From an uncultured Blautia sp. (GTDB taxonomy: Bacteria; Bacillota; Clostridia; Lachnospirales; Lachnospiraceae): a stretch of DNA of 48,254 bases. Of this stretch, positions 17,702-26,100 are shown one piece after another. The DNA is taken from NCBI GenBank assembly GCA_900540785.1, contig UQHF01000027.1:1-48254 (forward strand), in the 5' to 3' direction. Position 1 is the first letter of the stretch; the number at the start of each line of letters is the position of its first letter. The position numbers and the translations under genes are program-made. A model generated the notes under the pieces. It had not been told where the DNA came from, searched no databases, and worked only from the letters and a program-made list of their open reading frames with translations.

Positions 17702-18688
17702 TTATTTTTTCTTCATTAAACCAACTAAAGAGCCTGTTCCATAGGCTAAATGCAGTAACATAAAGTATATTGGCATAAGAACAGTATTCTTAAAACCACA
17801 TTTCTTCTTTAACGCAAAATATAATCCACAAACAATATGCATTCCTAATTCTGTTGCCAGCAAATATCTGCCATATCGGCTAAATATGGATAAAATTCCC
17901 AATATAACCGTAGATGTCACAAATACCAGTGGAATCATATGTCTTACAGATGGTTTGCTTTTTCCACGCTTTAGAAGAATCAATACCCATTTTCCATTCT
18001 GAAAGCCCTGCTTAAGCATGGATTTCAAATTATTTCTTGCGTAATAAACTACATGAATAGAAGGATCCAAATAAAATTTATATCCCTTATCTCTCATTCT
18101 TGAATGAATATCTATGTCCTGATTTCTTACTAAGGTTTCATCAAAATATCCAACATCTTCAAAAATCGCCTTCTTATACATTCCAAAAGCTACAGTATCT
18201 ACAAATCCCGCTTCTGTAGAATATCTAAACTTTGAATTTCCCACTCCAAAGGGGGAAGAAAGAACCTGCGATACCGCCTCATCAGATCCGGACAGAGACT
18301 CAGATACAATCGTTCCACCAACACAGGCAATTTTGGCATCAAGCTCTTTATATAGTTTTAAGCACTTTTTTATATATTCTTTTTCTACTGTACTATGTGC
18401 ATCAATTCGAAATACATATTCTCCTGCTGCATTTTGAATGCCTAAATTCCAGCCTGCTGCAAGAATTTTTTTCTCATTCTGCAAAATACGTACTGTAACG
18501 TCAGGATTTTCTTTCAGTAATCGTTTTATTATTTTCTGAGATTTATCATCAGACATACCATCAATTAAAATAATTTCATATTTATCTCTGGGATAATCCT
18601 GTTCAATTAAAGAACGCAGCGCTTTTTCTATTGTCTGCTCCTCATTACGATATACAATCATTGCAGAAACAAACGGCGTTTCATTCAT
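17702..18688 (-). CDS. Family 2 glycosyltransferase with C-terminal membrane segments (ExoA-like)
   Basis: 328 aa. N-terminal GT-A domain: SAMIVYRNEEQTIEKAL, EIILIDGMSDD, metal site FRIDAHS, and the acceptor-side VRNQDIDIHSRMRDKG. After residue ~235 come two to three hydrophobic helices. This layout matches succinoglycan-type ExoA glycosyltransferases that act at the inner membrane face. Its place directly after the initiating transferase suggests it adds the second sugar. AGGAGA ribosome site; 13 nt after the preceding gene. Confidence 0.9.
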   Translation of the reverse strand: MNETPFVSAMIVYRNEEQTIEKALRSLIEQDYPRDKYEIILIDGMSDDKSQKIIKRLLKENPDVTVRILQNEKKILAAGWNLGIQNAAGEYVFRIDAHSTVEKEYIKKCLKLYKELDAKIACVGGTIVSESLSGSDEAVSQVLSSPFGVGNSKFRYSTEAGFVDTVAFGMYKKAIFEDVGYFDETLVRNQDIDIHSRMRDKGYKFYLDPSIHVVYYARNNLKSMLKQGFQNGKWVLILLKRGKSKPSVRHMIPLVFVTSTVILGILSIFSRYGRYLLATELGMHIVCGLYFALKKKCGFKNTVLMPIYFMLLHLAYGTGSLVGLMKKK

Positions 18689-18699
18689 AACTCTTTCTC

Positions 18700-19437
18700 C
18701 TAATTTTTCATATAATTTTCTATTATCTGTTTTGCAAGTTTCTGTTTTGCATCATATTCTTCTCGATTAATCTTTTCCTCCGAAAGAAGATAATCCCCAA
18801 AATCCATATCTGAAACGGTACCTTCCCGTACGGTATCACTTCGCTTTAATACCTTCCCTATTGTTTTAAATATGATTTGCATATCTCCTGAGAATGTGAC
18901 GTTTTGCGCATATTTCAAGTCCCACTGAAACTTTTCTTCCCATGAAATATTATTTCTACCATTGACCTGCGCCAAACCGGTAAGCCCCTGCCGAACCAGA
19001 TGTCTCTGCCGCTGTTTTTCATTCATAAAAACCATATCACGTACAAGCTGAGGTCTTGGCCCAACTATAGAAAGATCCCCTTTTAAAATATTCCACAGTT
19101 CCGGCAACTCATCCAGACTGGTAGAACGTAAGAACTTTCCATACTTATTAAGGCGCACCTCATCTGGAAGAAGTTCTCCGTTTTTATCTTTCGCATTAGA
19201 CATAGTACGGAATTTCACTAATTTGAATATTCTTTCATCTTTACCTGGCCTGAGCTGAGAAAAAAAAGGATTTCCTTTCATAGTAAATGTGCCTACTGAT
19301 ACAAGGACTATAAAAACAGGTAATAATACAATTAATCCAAATAAGGCAATTATAAAGTCCAATATCCTCTTTATATACCTGGCATAGACTCCCTGTTTAT
19401 ATATGACAATATTCTTTTTACTTTTCTCTCCGGTCAT
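18700..19437 (-). CDS. Undecaprenyl-phosphate sugar-1-phosphate transferase (PglC/WcaJ-C-like)
   Basis: 245 aa initiating transferase that moves a sugar-1-phosphate from a UDP-sugar to undecaprenyl phosphate. One hydrophobic helix (~20-45) is followed by the catalytic domain with FKLVKFRTM, the DELPELWNILKGDLSIVGPRP block and GLTGLAQVNGRN, all diagnostic of the polyprenyl-P HexNAc-1-P transferase family. It is the short form without the N-terminal WbaP domain. The ATG at 19437 overlaps the stop of the aminotransferase gene as ATGA and lies 9 nt from AAGGG; the ATG three codons upstream abuts that site and is less likely. After capD and the aminotransferase, the first sugar may be a bacillosamine-type diamino sugar, as in PglF-PglE-PglD-PglC pathways (inference). 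Confidence 0.93.
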   Translation of the reverse strand: MTGEKSKKNIVIYKQGVYARYIKRILDFIIALFGLIVLLPVFIVLVSVGTFTMKGNPFFSQLRPGKDERIFKLVKFRTMSNAKDKNGELLPDEVRLNKYGKFLRSTSLDELPELWNILKGDLSIVGPRPQLVRDMVFMNEKQRQRHLVRQGLTGLAQVNGRNNISWEEKFQWDLKYAQNVTFSGDMQIIFKTIGKVLKRSDTVREGTVSDMDFGDYLLSEEKINREEYDAKQKLAKQIIENYMKN

Positions 19438-20687
19438 GCAAAACATCCCTTCACAATCTCAATAATCTTATCCTGCTCTTCTTCTGTCATCTTATTATCA
19501 CTTGGCAGACATAAGCCTCTGTGAAAAATATCCATTCCCACATCGAGCGGCTTTCCATCTTTTCCAACTGCACCACCGGAAATATAGGCATTTGTTTTTG
19601 CACGCCCATTTCCCTCTCTTGTAACAAATCCGTTCATGCGGTAAATCGGCTGCATATGCATTGGTTTCCATATAGGACGACCTTCCGCATTGTATTTTGC
19701 CAAAGCCTCTAAAATCTCTGTAGGACAGGATTTTCCTTTTTCAGTGATATAAAGCGCCTCACATTCCCCACGAACCTGATGACACATAGCTTCCGACTCA
19801 ATCATAAGACATGACAGCCAGAAATTCGGCTCAGAAACACTTGCATCATAAGGATTCATGCTGACAGGAAGTTCTTTGAAGCCTTCCTTATATCTTTCAT
19901 AAATTTTCTTTTTGGCAGCGATATGTTCTTCCAGATACGGGAACTGTCCTCTGACAACCCCGGCAATCACATTACTCATACGGTAGTTATAACCAAGCTC
20001 CTCGTGCTGATACCAGGGAGCATTTTCCCTTGACTGAGTAGACCATTTACGAACCTTGTTTGCCGCCTCCAGACTATCTGTAAGGAGCATTCCACCGGAA
20101 GAACCGGTAATAATTTTATTTCCATTAAAAGAAATAGCATTATAATCTCCAAAAGAACCAGTCTGTACACCTTTATAAGTAGCTCCTAGAGATTCAGCAG
20201 CATCTTCAATGATCATTGCGCCGTGGCGCTGGCATATTTCTCTGATTTCATCAATCTTACCAGGAGTTCCATATAGGTGTGCTACCACAACTACTTTTGT
20301 ATCCGGATACAGTTCAAAGGCCTTTTCAAGCGCTACAGGATCCATATTCCAGGTATCATATTCTGTGTCAATAAAAACAGGAACTCCACCCTCATAAACA
20401 ACCGGATTTACAGTTGCATCAAACGTCATATCCGAGCAGAACACTGTATCTCCCGGTTTTACTCCAGCAAGCTTTACTGCCATATGAAGTGCTGCCGTTC
20501 CCGCTGAAAGAGCAACTGCATATCTGCAGCCCACTTTTTCACAGGCAAGACACTCCACCTCGTTGATATTCTCTCCCACAGTAGACATCCAATTTGTCTC
20601 ATATGCCTCTGTCACATATTTTAGTTCTTCTCCGTGCATAGTAGGAGAAGAAAGCCAGACTTTTTTCTTAAATGGTTCCATATTCAT
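19434..20687 (-). CDS. DegT/DnrJ/EryC1 family UDP-4-keto-sugar aminotransferase (PglE-like)
   Basis: 417 aa PLP enzyme. The sugar-aminotransferase signature is complete: SAGTAALHMA near residue 61, SDMTFDATVNPVVYEGG, EDAAESLGATY, and the Schiff-base lysine Lys191 in SFNGNKIITGSSGG. Such enzymes aminate the 4-keto group of a UDP-4-keto-6-deoxy-HexNAc made by a CapD/PglF dehydratase, which is the next gene upstream. Product would be UDP-4-amino-4,6-dideoxy-GlcNAc. Starts behind AGGAAAGAG. The C-terminal part is slightly longer than Campylobacter PglE. Confidence 0.93.
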   Translation of the reverse strand: MNMEPFKKKVWLSSPTMHGEELKYVTEAYETNWMSTVGENINEVECLACEKVGCRYAVALSAGTAALHMAVKLAGVKPGDTVFCSDMTFDATVNPVVYEGGVPVFIDTEYDTWNMDPVALEKAFELYPDTKVVVVAHLYGTPGKIDEIREICQRHGAMIIEDAAESLGATYKGVQTGSFGDYNAISFNGNKIITGSSGGMLLTDSLEAANKVRKWSTQSRENAPWYQHEELGYNYRMSNVIAGVVRGQFPYLEEHIAAKKKIYERYKEGFKELPVSMNPYDASVSEPNFWLSCLMIESEAMCHQVRGECEALYITEKGKSCPTEILEALAKYNAEGRPIWKPMHMQPIYRMNGFVTREGNGRAKTNAYISGGAVGKDGKPLDVGMDIFHRGLCLPSDNKMTEEEQDKIIEIVKGCFA

Positions 20688-20702
20688 CTTCTCTTTCCTT
20701 TC

Positions 20703-22790
20703 TCAACAGTTTTTTGCTGCCGCTGTTTCTTTCAGAAGCGCCTCATATACATCTCTGTGCCGTTTCAAGTCTGAACCTGCCGGATGATAAGTCGGCACAA
20801 TCTTTTCTACCATATGGCAGATTTCCGTGTTATTTGCATAACTTGCATCTGCCAGAATCTCTAACTGATGAAGGAACTCTTTTACATCAAAAGGAATCGG
20901 TTTTCCGATATGGATCAGATCATTATCTGTCTTCATCAGACCTTCCTCAGCCATCAGCTTCTCTTCATATAGCTTCTCTCCCGGACGAAGCCCCGTATAT
21001 GTTATCTGAATATCCACATCCGGCTCATACCCGGAAAGTTTAATGAGATTTCGAGCCAGCGTATCGATTTTTACAGGAGCTCCCATATCCAGAACAAAAA
21101 TCTCTCCGCCCCGGGCATATGTTCCAGCCTGAAGTACAAGGCTTACTGCCTCAGGAATTGTCATAAAGTACCGGATAATATCCGGGTGTGTAACTGTAAC
21201 AGGTCCGCCCTTTTCAATCTGTTTTCGGAAAAGAGGGATTACAGAACCGTTGCTGCCAAGAACGTTTCCGAAACGAACTGCCACAAATTCTGTTCTTTGT
21301 CCATTATATGGAATGGCTGTTGTTGTACTTTCTCCAAATTCATCGTCCTCATAATGTGCTCCGAGAACAGGAAGAAGCTTCGCATTTCCTGTTTTGCTGA
21401 TCATATCCATAGACTGAATGACCATTTCACAAAGCCGCTTGCTTGCCCCCATAATATTCGTAGGATTTACTGCCTTGTCTGTGCTGATAAGCACAAATCG
21501 CTGGCAGCCGTTGCGAAGTGCGGCGCTTGCCACTTTATAAGTTCCCATCACGTTATTTTTGATTGCTTCGCACGGGCTTGTCTCCATAAGCGGCACATGT
21601 TTATGCGCTGCTGCATGATATACAATCTCAGGTTTATATGTACGGAAAATGCTGTTCACTCTCCTGCTGTCACGCACAGAACCAATTAAAACCTTTAGAT
21701 TTAAATCAGGATATTTTGATTTTAATTCCTGCTCAATATCATATGCATTATTTTCATACACGTCAAAAATAATCAGCTGCTTCGGATTGTGCCCTGCGAT
21801 CTGACGGCAAAGCTCGCTTCCGATGGAACCCCCGCCGCCTGTAACAAGAATCACCTTTCCTTTCAGATATTGGAAAATTTCATTCATATCAACCTTAATC
21901 GGCTCTCTTCCAAGTAAGTCTTCGATGGAAACATTGCGCATTTTGCTTAAAGCAATTTCGCCGGTCACAAGCTGATAAATACCGGGAAGGATTTTCAGCT
22001 CGCAGCCTGTTTCCTTACAGATATTTAAAATATCTCTCTTGTCTTCAGCAGAAGCGCTTGGAATTGCAAAAAATATCTGATTTATCTTATATTTTTTCGC
22101 ACTTACCATAATGTCGTCTCTTCCGCCTACTACCGGAACGCCATCTACGTATCTGCCCCATTTATTGGAATTATCGTCTATAATGCAGCAGATTTTCCCC
22201 TTAATTTCTCTTGCGCGGCTCATTTCTCTTAAGATAGTCTGACCTGCCGCCCCTGCGCCAATGAGCATGATCCGGTAATAACTGCTCTCCTCTTCTTTTT
22301 CCTTTCTTCCACGTTCCATAAGAACAAAACGATAGGAAAACCGGATTCCTGCAGTAAACAGAAACTGGATCAAAATTCCAAACATATAATAGGAAATAGG
22401 CATTCTGCGAACAGCTAATGTAATAACTGCTGTATGGAAAACACCTGTTATTGCTGTTGCGGAAACAACTCTCACAAATTCACTATAGCTTGCGAAACGC
22501 CATATACTCTTGTATAACCGCAGCAACCAGAATATCACTACTGAAAATATCGTATACCAGGGCGCGAACTTCAGATATGATGATAAATATACTTCCGGAA
22601 TTTCTGAATACCGGCAGTCAAATCTTATCCATAGCGCCAGAAAATAAGCCGCATTTACTGCTATGGCATCATAAACCGCAAGATATATGGCAATAATCTG
22701 CCAGTGTTCCAACTTTCCCTTTTTCTGCATTCCCAAATATCCTCCTGCTATCAATGCGAAGATGCCCACAATCAATATAAACCTTAACAT
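20703..22790 (-). CDS. capD: Membrane-bound UDP-HexNAc 4,6-dehydratase (CapD/PglF-like)
   Basis: 695 aa, first gene of the EPS operon. Four to five transmembrane helices occupy residues 1-150; a Rossmann-like CoA-binding-type domain (GAGAAGQ, 178-184) follows; the SDR dehydratase domain begins with VTGGGGSIGSE (316-326). It has STDKAVNPTNIMGASKR, the CapD/PglF active-site region where Met-x3-Lys replaces Tyr-x3-Lys. Converts UDP-GlcNAc to UDP-2-acetamido-2,6-dideoxy-4-hexulose. The aminotransferase and the NeuD/PglD-type acetyltransferase domain in this operon could take the product on to a bacillosamine-like donor. Ribosome site GGAAGAG. Transcribed from the promoter at 23029-23057 through a ~230-nt leader with a terminator-like hairpin. 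Confidence 0.94.
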   Translation of the reverse strand: MLRFILIVGIFALIAGGYLGMQKKGKLEHWQIIAIYLAVYDAIAVNAAYFLALWIRFDCRYSEIPEVYLSSYLKFAPWYTIFSVVIFWLLRLYKSIWRFASYSEFVRVVSATAITGVFHTAVITLAVRRMPISYYMFGILIQFLFTAGIRFSYRFVLMERGRKEKEEESSYYRIMLIGAGAAGQTILREMSRAREIKGKICCIIDDNSNKWGRYVDGVPVVGGRDDIMVSAKKYKINQIFFAIPSASAEDKRDILNICKETGCELKILPGIYQLVTGEIALSKMRNVSIEDLLGREPIKVDMNEIFQYLKGKVILVTGGGGSIGSELCRQIAGHNPKQLIIFDVYENNAYDIEQELKSKYPDLNLKVLIGSVRDSRRVNSIFRTYKPEIVYHAAAHKHVPLMETSPCEAIKNNVMGTYKVASAALRNGCQRFVLISTDKAVNPTNIMGASKRLCEMVIQSMDMISKTGNAKLLPVLGAHYEDDEFGESTTTAIPYNGQRTEFVAVRFGNVLGSNGSVIPLFRKQIEKGGPVTVTHPDIIRYFMTIPEAVSLVLQAGTYARGGEIFVLDMGAPVKIDTLARNLIKLSGYEPDVDIQITYTGLRPGEKLYEEKLMAEEGLMKTDNDLIHIGKPIPFDVKEFLHQLEILADASYANNTEICHMVEKIVPTYHPAGSDLKRHRDVYEALLKETAAAKNC

Positions 22791-22875
22791 ATCACTCTTC
22801 CTTTTCCTTCATTTATTTCTTTATTTTTCCTGACTGGAGGGATCAAAATAATACGTCTTAAAGCCCTGCAACTGC

Positions 22876-22913
22876 AAAAAAAATCATACACCAGAAGCGT
22901 ATGTTATTTTTTT
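22876..22913. terminator. Terminator-like hairpin in the capD/EPS leader
   Basis: CATACAC (22885-22891) pairs with GCGTATG (22897-22903) over a 5-nt loop, with one G-U pair. On the minus strand it is followed by a U8 run, and on the plus strand by a T7-rich run. It lies between the EPS promoter (23029-23057) and capD, so on that strand it is an attenuator candidate; EPS operons of Firmicutes are often controlled by antitermination (for example LoaP). No antiterminator gene lies in the window. Confidence 0.55.
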
Positions 22914-22944
22914 CGCATATTTTAATATGACCACATTTATTTTA

Positions 22945-22953
22945 CCCCCCCCC
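22945..22953. repeat. C9/G9 homopolymer tract in the EPS leader
   Basis: Nine consecutive C on the plus strand (G9 in the EPS transcript), adjoining a short CATGC/GCATG hairpin. It is the only long GC homopolymer noticed in the window and lies in the untranslated leader of capD. Confidence 0.6.
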
Positions 22954-23028
22954 ATGCCAAACGCATGAGCGAATATGTTATTGATAATCCCTTATTTTTT
23001 CTGCATTCATCGCTGTATTATCGAGAAT

Positions 23029-23057
23029 ATTTTACACCGAACTTATATATAAGTCAA
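23029..23057 (-). promoter_or_regulatory. Promoter of the EPS operon (capD)
   Basis: Minus-strand TTGACT (23052-23057), 17-nt spacer, TAAAAT (23029-23034). Predicted start near 23022 gives a leader of about 230 nt before capD. Confidence 0.65.
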
Positions 23058-23195
23058 TACTCTGTTCATAATTACACGACTTTTGTCATAATTTGTTATT
23101 TTTATCAATGAAGATTTTTATCTCATATAAATTGTAACTTTTAACCTTTTGCTCCCAATATTTCATTTTGTTATTTTAAGTATCATATATTCCGG

Positions 23196-23224
23196 TTGAT
23201 TTTCTTTTGTACCTGTGGTATAGT
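23196..23224 (+). promoter_or_regulatory. Promoter of hth-ugd
   Basis: TTGATT (23196-23201), 17-nt spacer, TATAGT (23219-23224). Transcript start near 23231, about 60 nt ahead of the ATG. The TGTTA-N7-TAACA palindrome falls inside this leader, a position where a bound repressor could act. Confidence 0.65.
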
Positions 23225-23292
23225 GGAATCACATAAAGAACAGGCTTACTTTTTGTTATTATTATTAACATTTATTAGAAAGGACGTATCAT

Positions 23293-24777
23293 ATGAAAAA
23301 ATTATCTATTTCTGCTCTTGCAGAAACCGTAAGTACAAAAAGAAAAGATAAATCCATGACACAGCAGGATTTATCTGATGCAACCGGAATTAACAGAGCG
23401 CTGATCTCCCGTCTGGAACAGAAGGATTTTATCCCATCCATTCCGCAGCTTGAAAACCTGTCGGAAGTTCTTGGTTTTGAACTGGATGAGGTTTTTGTAA
23501 ACAGCGGAGAAAGTCATAAGCTTTCTTCCCCTTCTCCTCTGAATATCGCAGTTGCAGGCACAGGATATGTAGGACTTTCCATCGCCACTCTTCTTGCACA
23601 GCACAACCATGTGACAGCCGTTGACATTATTTCGGAAAAAGTAGAGATGATCAATAACCGAAAATCTCCGATCCAGGACGAATATATTGAGAAATATCTT
23701 GCAGAAAAAGAGCTTGACTTAACGGCAACTCTTGACGGAGAATCTGCTTACAAAAATGCAGATTTCGTTGTGATCGCCGCTCCTACCAATTACGACAGCC
23801 AGAGGAACTATTTTGACACTTCTGCTGTAGAGGCAGTGATCCAGCTTGTTTTAGAGGTAAACCCAGATGCGGTCATGGTAATTAAATCTACGATCCCTGT
23901 TGGTTTTACAGACTCTGTACGAAAGAAATACAATACAGAAAACATTATTTTCAGCCCGGAATTTTTACGTGAATCAAAAGCTTTATACGACAATCTTTAC
24001 CCAAGCCGTATTATTGTGTCTACTGACCCGGAAAACAAAAAGCTTACAGAGGCAGCGCATACCTTCGCCGCTCTTCTTCAGGAAGGCGCCATCAAACCGG
24101 AAATTGATACCTTATTTATGGGATTTACAGAGGCAGAGGCAGTAAAGCTTTTTGCAAATACTTACCTTGCCCTTCGTGTGTCTTATTTTAATGAGCTCGA
24201 TACGTACGCGGAAATTAAAGGACTGAACACACAGGATATTATTAACGGCGTGTGTCTTGATCCACGAATCGGAACCCATTACAACAACCCATCCTTCGGA
24301 TACGGCGGCTACTGTCTTCCTAAAGATACAAAACAGCTTCTCGCAAACTACAATGATGTTCCTCAGAATATGATTTCCGCTATTGTGGAGAGTAACCGCA
24401 CACGAAAAGACTTCATTGCAGACCGGGTTCTTCATATGGCAGGCTATTACAATTACGCGGACAGCAACCAGTGGGAAAGTACCAAAGAAAAAGAAGTGGT
24501 TGTTGGTGTATACCGTCTTACTATGAAATCAAATTCCGACAACTTCCGCCAGAGCAGTATCCAGGGTGTTATGAAACGAATTAAGGCAAAAGGCGCTTCT
24601 GTTATTATTTATGAGCCAACACTGGAAGATGGAACAACCTTCTTTGGAAGCAAAGTCGTAAATGATTTAAAGAAATTTAAAGAAATGAGCAACAGCATCA
24701 TTGCAAACCGCTACGACAGCTGTCTGGAAGACGTAAAAGAAAAATTATATACAAGAGATTTATTCCAGAGAGATTAA
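23293..24777 (+). CDS. UDP-glucose 6-dehydrogenase with N-terminal XRE-type HTH domain
   Basis: 494 aa. Residues ~8-68 are a Cro/CI-type helix-turn-helix (MTQQDLSDATGINRALISRL, then PSIPQLENLSEVLGFELDEVF). A 15-residue polar linker leads to a full nucleotide-sugar dehydrogenase of about 410 aa: NAD site VAGTGYVGLS, STIPVGFTD, FSPEFLRESKALYDN (typical of UDP-glucose dehydrogenase), and catalytic Cys341 in GYGGYCLPKDTKQL. It should oxidise UDP-glucose to UDP-glucuronate. The start is supported by GAAAGGA and the promoter above; no separate start is seen at the domain junction. The gene is monocistronic, divergent from the EPS operon. The fusion suggests an enzyme that also binds DNA, possibly regulating itself and the EPS promoter; that is inference. 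Confidence 0.93.
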   Translation: MKKLSISALAETVSTKRKDKSMTQQDLSDATGINRALISRLEQKDFIPSIPQLENLSEVLGFELDEVFVNSGESHKLSSPSPLNIAVAGTGYVGLSIATLLAQHNHVTAVDIISEKVEMINNRKSPIQDEYIEKYLAEKELDLTATLDGESAYKNADFVVIAAPTNYDSQRNYFDTSAVEAVIQLVLEVNPDAVMVIKSTIPVGFTDSVRKKYNTENIIFSPEFLRESKALYDNLYPSRIIVSTDPENKKLTEAAHTFAALLQEGAIKPEIDTLFMGFTEAEAVKLFANTYLALRVSYFNELDTYAEIKGLNTQDIINGVCLDPRIGTHYNNPSFGYGGYCLPKDTKQLLANYNDVPQNMISAIVESNRTRKDFIADRVLHMAGYYNYADSNQWESTKEKEVVVGVYRLTMKSNSDNFRQSSIQGVMKRIKAKGASVIIYEPTLEDGTTFFGSKVVNDLKKFKEMSNSIIANRYDSCLEDVKEKLYTRDLFQRD

Positions 24778-24794
24778 ATCCGTTCACCAAAAGA

Positions 24795-24825
24795 GGGAGT
24801 GACTCACCAGGAGCCGCTCCCTTTT
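24795..24825. terminator. Bidirectional terminator between ugd and ilvA
   Basis: GGGAGTG / CGCTCCC outer stem (one G-U pair), with a CTC/GAG inner stem, followed by TTTT on the plus strand and preceded by an A-run that serves the minus strand. It lies between convergent genes. Confidence 0.8.
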
Positions 24826-24863
24826 ATACGTTCTTATGAAATTTTCATGAGACACACAGAGCT

Positions 24864-26075
24864 TTACAGGCTTGCACGAATGACCTTAGGTCTGCAGCCT
24901 GCTTTTTCCAGTGCTTTTACAATCTGGTTTTTGTGGTCTGTTCCATAGGCTTCCATTGTAATTTTCAGTTCTACTGCAGCATTACGATTTGTGCTTACAA
25001 ACTGGTTATGATCAAGTTTAATGACATTGCCCTGGTTTTCAGAGATGATGGAAGCCACGCGCACCAACTCGCCCGGTTTGTCCGGGATCAGCAGAGAAAC
25101 CGTAAAAATCCTGTCTCTCTGGATCAATCCGTGCTGTACTACGGAAGACATGGTGATCACATCCATATTTCCACCACTTAATATGGAAACTACTTTTTTG
25201 TTTTTAAAGTCAAGGTGGCGAAGAGCCGCAACTGTAAGAAGTCCGGAATTTTCCACGATCATCTTATGATTTTCCACCATATCAAGGAAAGCTACGATCA
25301 GCTCATCATCGTCAATGGTCAGGATTTCATCAAGATTTTCCTGAATATACGGGAAGATTTTCTCTCCGGGACGCTGTACAGCCGTACCGTCCGCAATCGT
25401 ATTTACACTGGAAAGACCTACAACCTCGCCTTTTTCCAGAGATGCTTTCATGCAGGCTGCTCCAGAAGGCTCCACTCCGATCACTTTAATATGAGGATTT
25501 AAAAGTTTTGCAAGTGTGGATACACCTGTTGCAAGTCCGCCTCCCCCAATGGGAACAAGAATATAATCTACAAGAGGAAGCTCCTGCACAATTTCCATTG
25601 CAATGGTTCCCTGTCCTGTTGCAACTGCCGGATCGTCAAACGGGTGAATAAAGGTGTAGCCTTCTTTTTCCGCAAGCTCCAGAGCGTAAGCGCAGGCTTC
25701 GTCGTACACGTCTCCTTTCAGGATTACTTCTGCCCCGTAGCTTTTTGTGCGCTCCACTTTAATAAGAGGAGTCGTAGTAGGCATGACGATCACTGCCTTT
25801 GCCCCGAATTTATGTGCCGCGTAAGCGACTCCCTGTGCATGATTTCCCGCTGACGCAGTAATCAGCCCCTTGTTTCTTTCTTCTTCTGTAAGCGTACTGA
25901 TTTTATAATATGCGCCTCTTACCTTGTAAGCTCCTGTCCGCTGCATATTTTCCGGTTTAAAAAACACACGGTTTCCTGTTAATTCCGAAAAATAAGAGCT
26001 TTTGATCAGCTTTGTCTCCTGCGTTACTTCTCTGACGATTTCTGAAGCCTCTTCAAATTTTTCCAGTGTAAGCAT
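24864..26075 (-). CDS. ilvA: Threonine ammonia-lyase with ACT domain
   Basis: 403 aa PLP enzyme, threonine to 2-oxobutanoate + NH3. PLP lysine in RTGAYKVRGAYYKIS; phosphate cup GGGGLATG; from residue ~325 a C-terminal ACT domain (FTVSLLIPDKPGELVRVASII). The single short ACT domain is the catabolic/clostridial form rather than the two-domain IlvA of enterobacteria. The ATG at 26075 follows GGGAGG at good spacing and gives MLTLEKFEEA; the open frame runs 17 codons further upstream into the ftsY end without a site. It lies 25 nt after ftsY and may be cotranscribed with it. Confidence 0.93.
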   Translation of the reverse strand: MLTLEKFEEASEIVREVTQETKLIKSSYFSELTGNRVFFKPENMQRTGAYKVRGAYYKISTLTEEERNKGLITASAGNHAQGVAYAAHKFGAKAVIVMPTTTPLIKVERTKSYGAEVILKGDVYDEACAYALELAEKEGYTFIHPFDDPAVATGQGTIAMEIVQELPLVDYILVPIGGGGLATGVSTLAKLLNPHIKVIGVEPSGAACMKASLEKGEVVGLSSVNTIADGTAVQRPGEKIFPYIQENLDEILTIDDDELIVAFLDMVENHKMIVENSGLLTVAALRHLDFKNKKVVSILSGGNMDVITMSSVVQHGLIQRDRIFTVSLLIPDKPGELVRVASIISENQGNVIKLDHNQFVSTNRNAAVELKITMEAYGTDHKNQIVKALEKAGCRPKVIRASL

Positions 26076-26100
26076 ATGGTTTCCTCCCTTTATGGCATCT

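Larger units (their letters stand above)
22902..23260 (+). repeat. Five dispersed TGTTATT heptamers
   Basis: Exact plus-strand copies at 22902-22908, 22976-22982, 23094-23100, 23169-23175 and 23254-23260. The last is part of a palindrome, TGTTA (23254-23258) N7 TAACA (23266-23270), located between the ugd -10 box and its start codon. They are candidate operators, perhaps for the HTH domain encoded next door. Confidence 0.4.
22791..23292. other. 502-bp divergent control region between capD and hth-ugd
   Basis: No ORF of note. Very AT-rich. It holds, left to right: a terminator-like hairpin (22885-22903), a C9 tract (22945-22953) followed by a 5-bp hairpin (CATGC/GCATG, 22953-22967), the capD promoter (minus), the ugd promoter (plus), and five TGTTATT heptamers in plus orientation. 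Each is listed separately. Confidence 0.7.
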
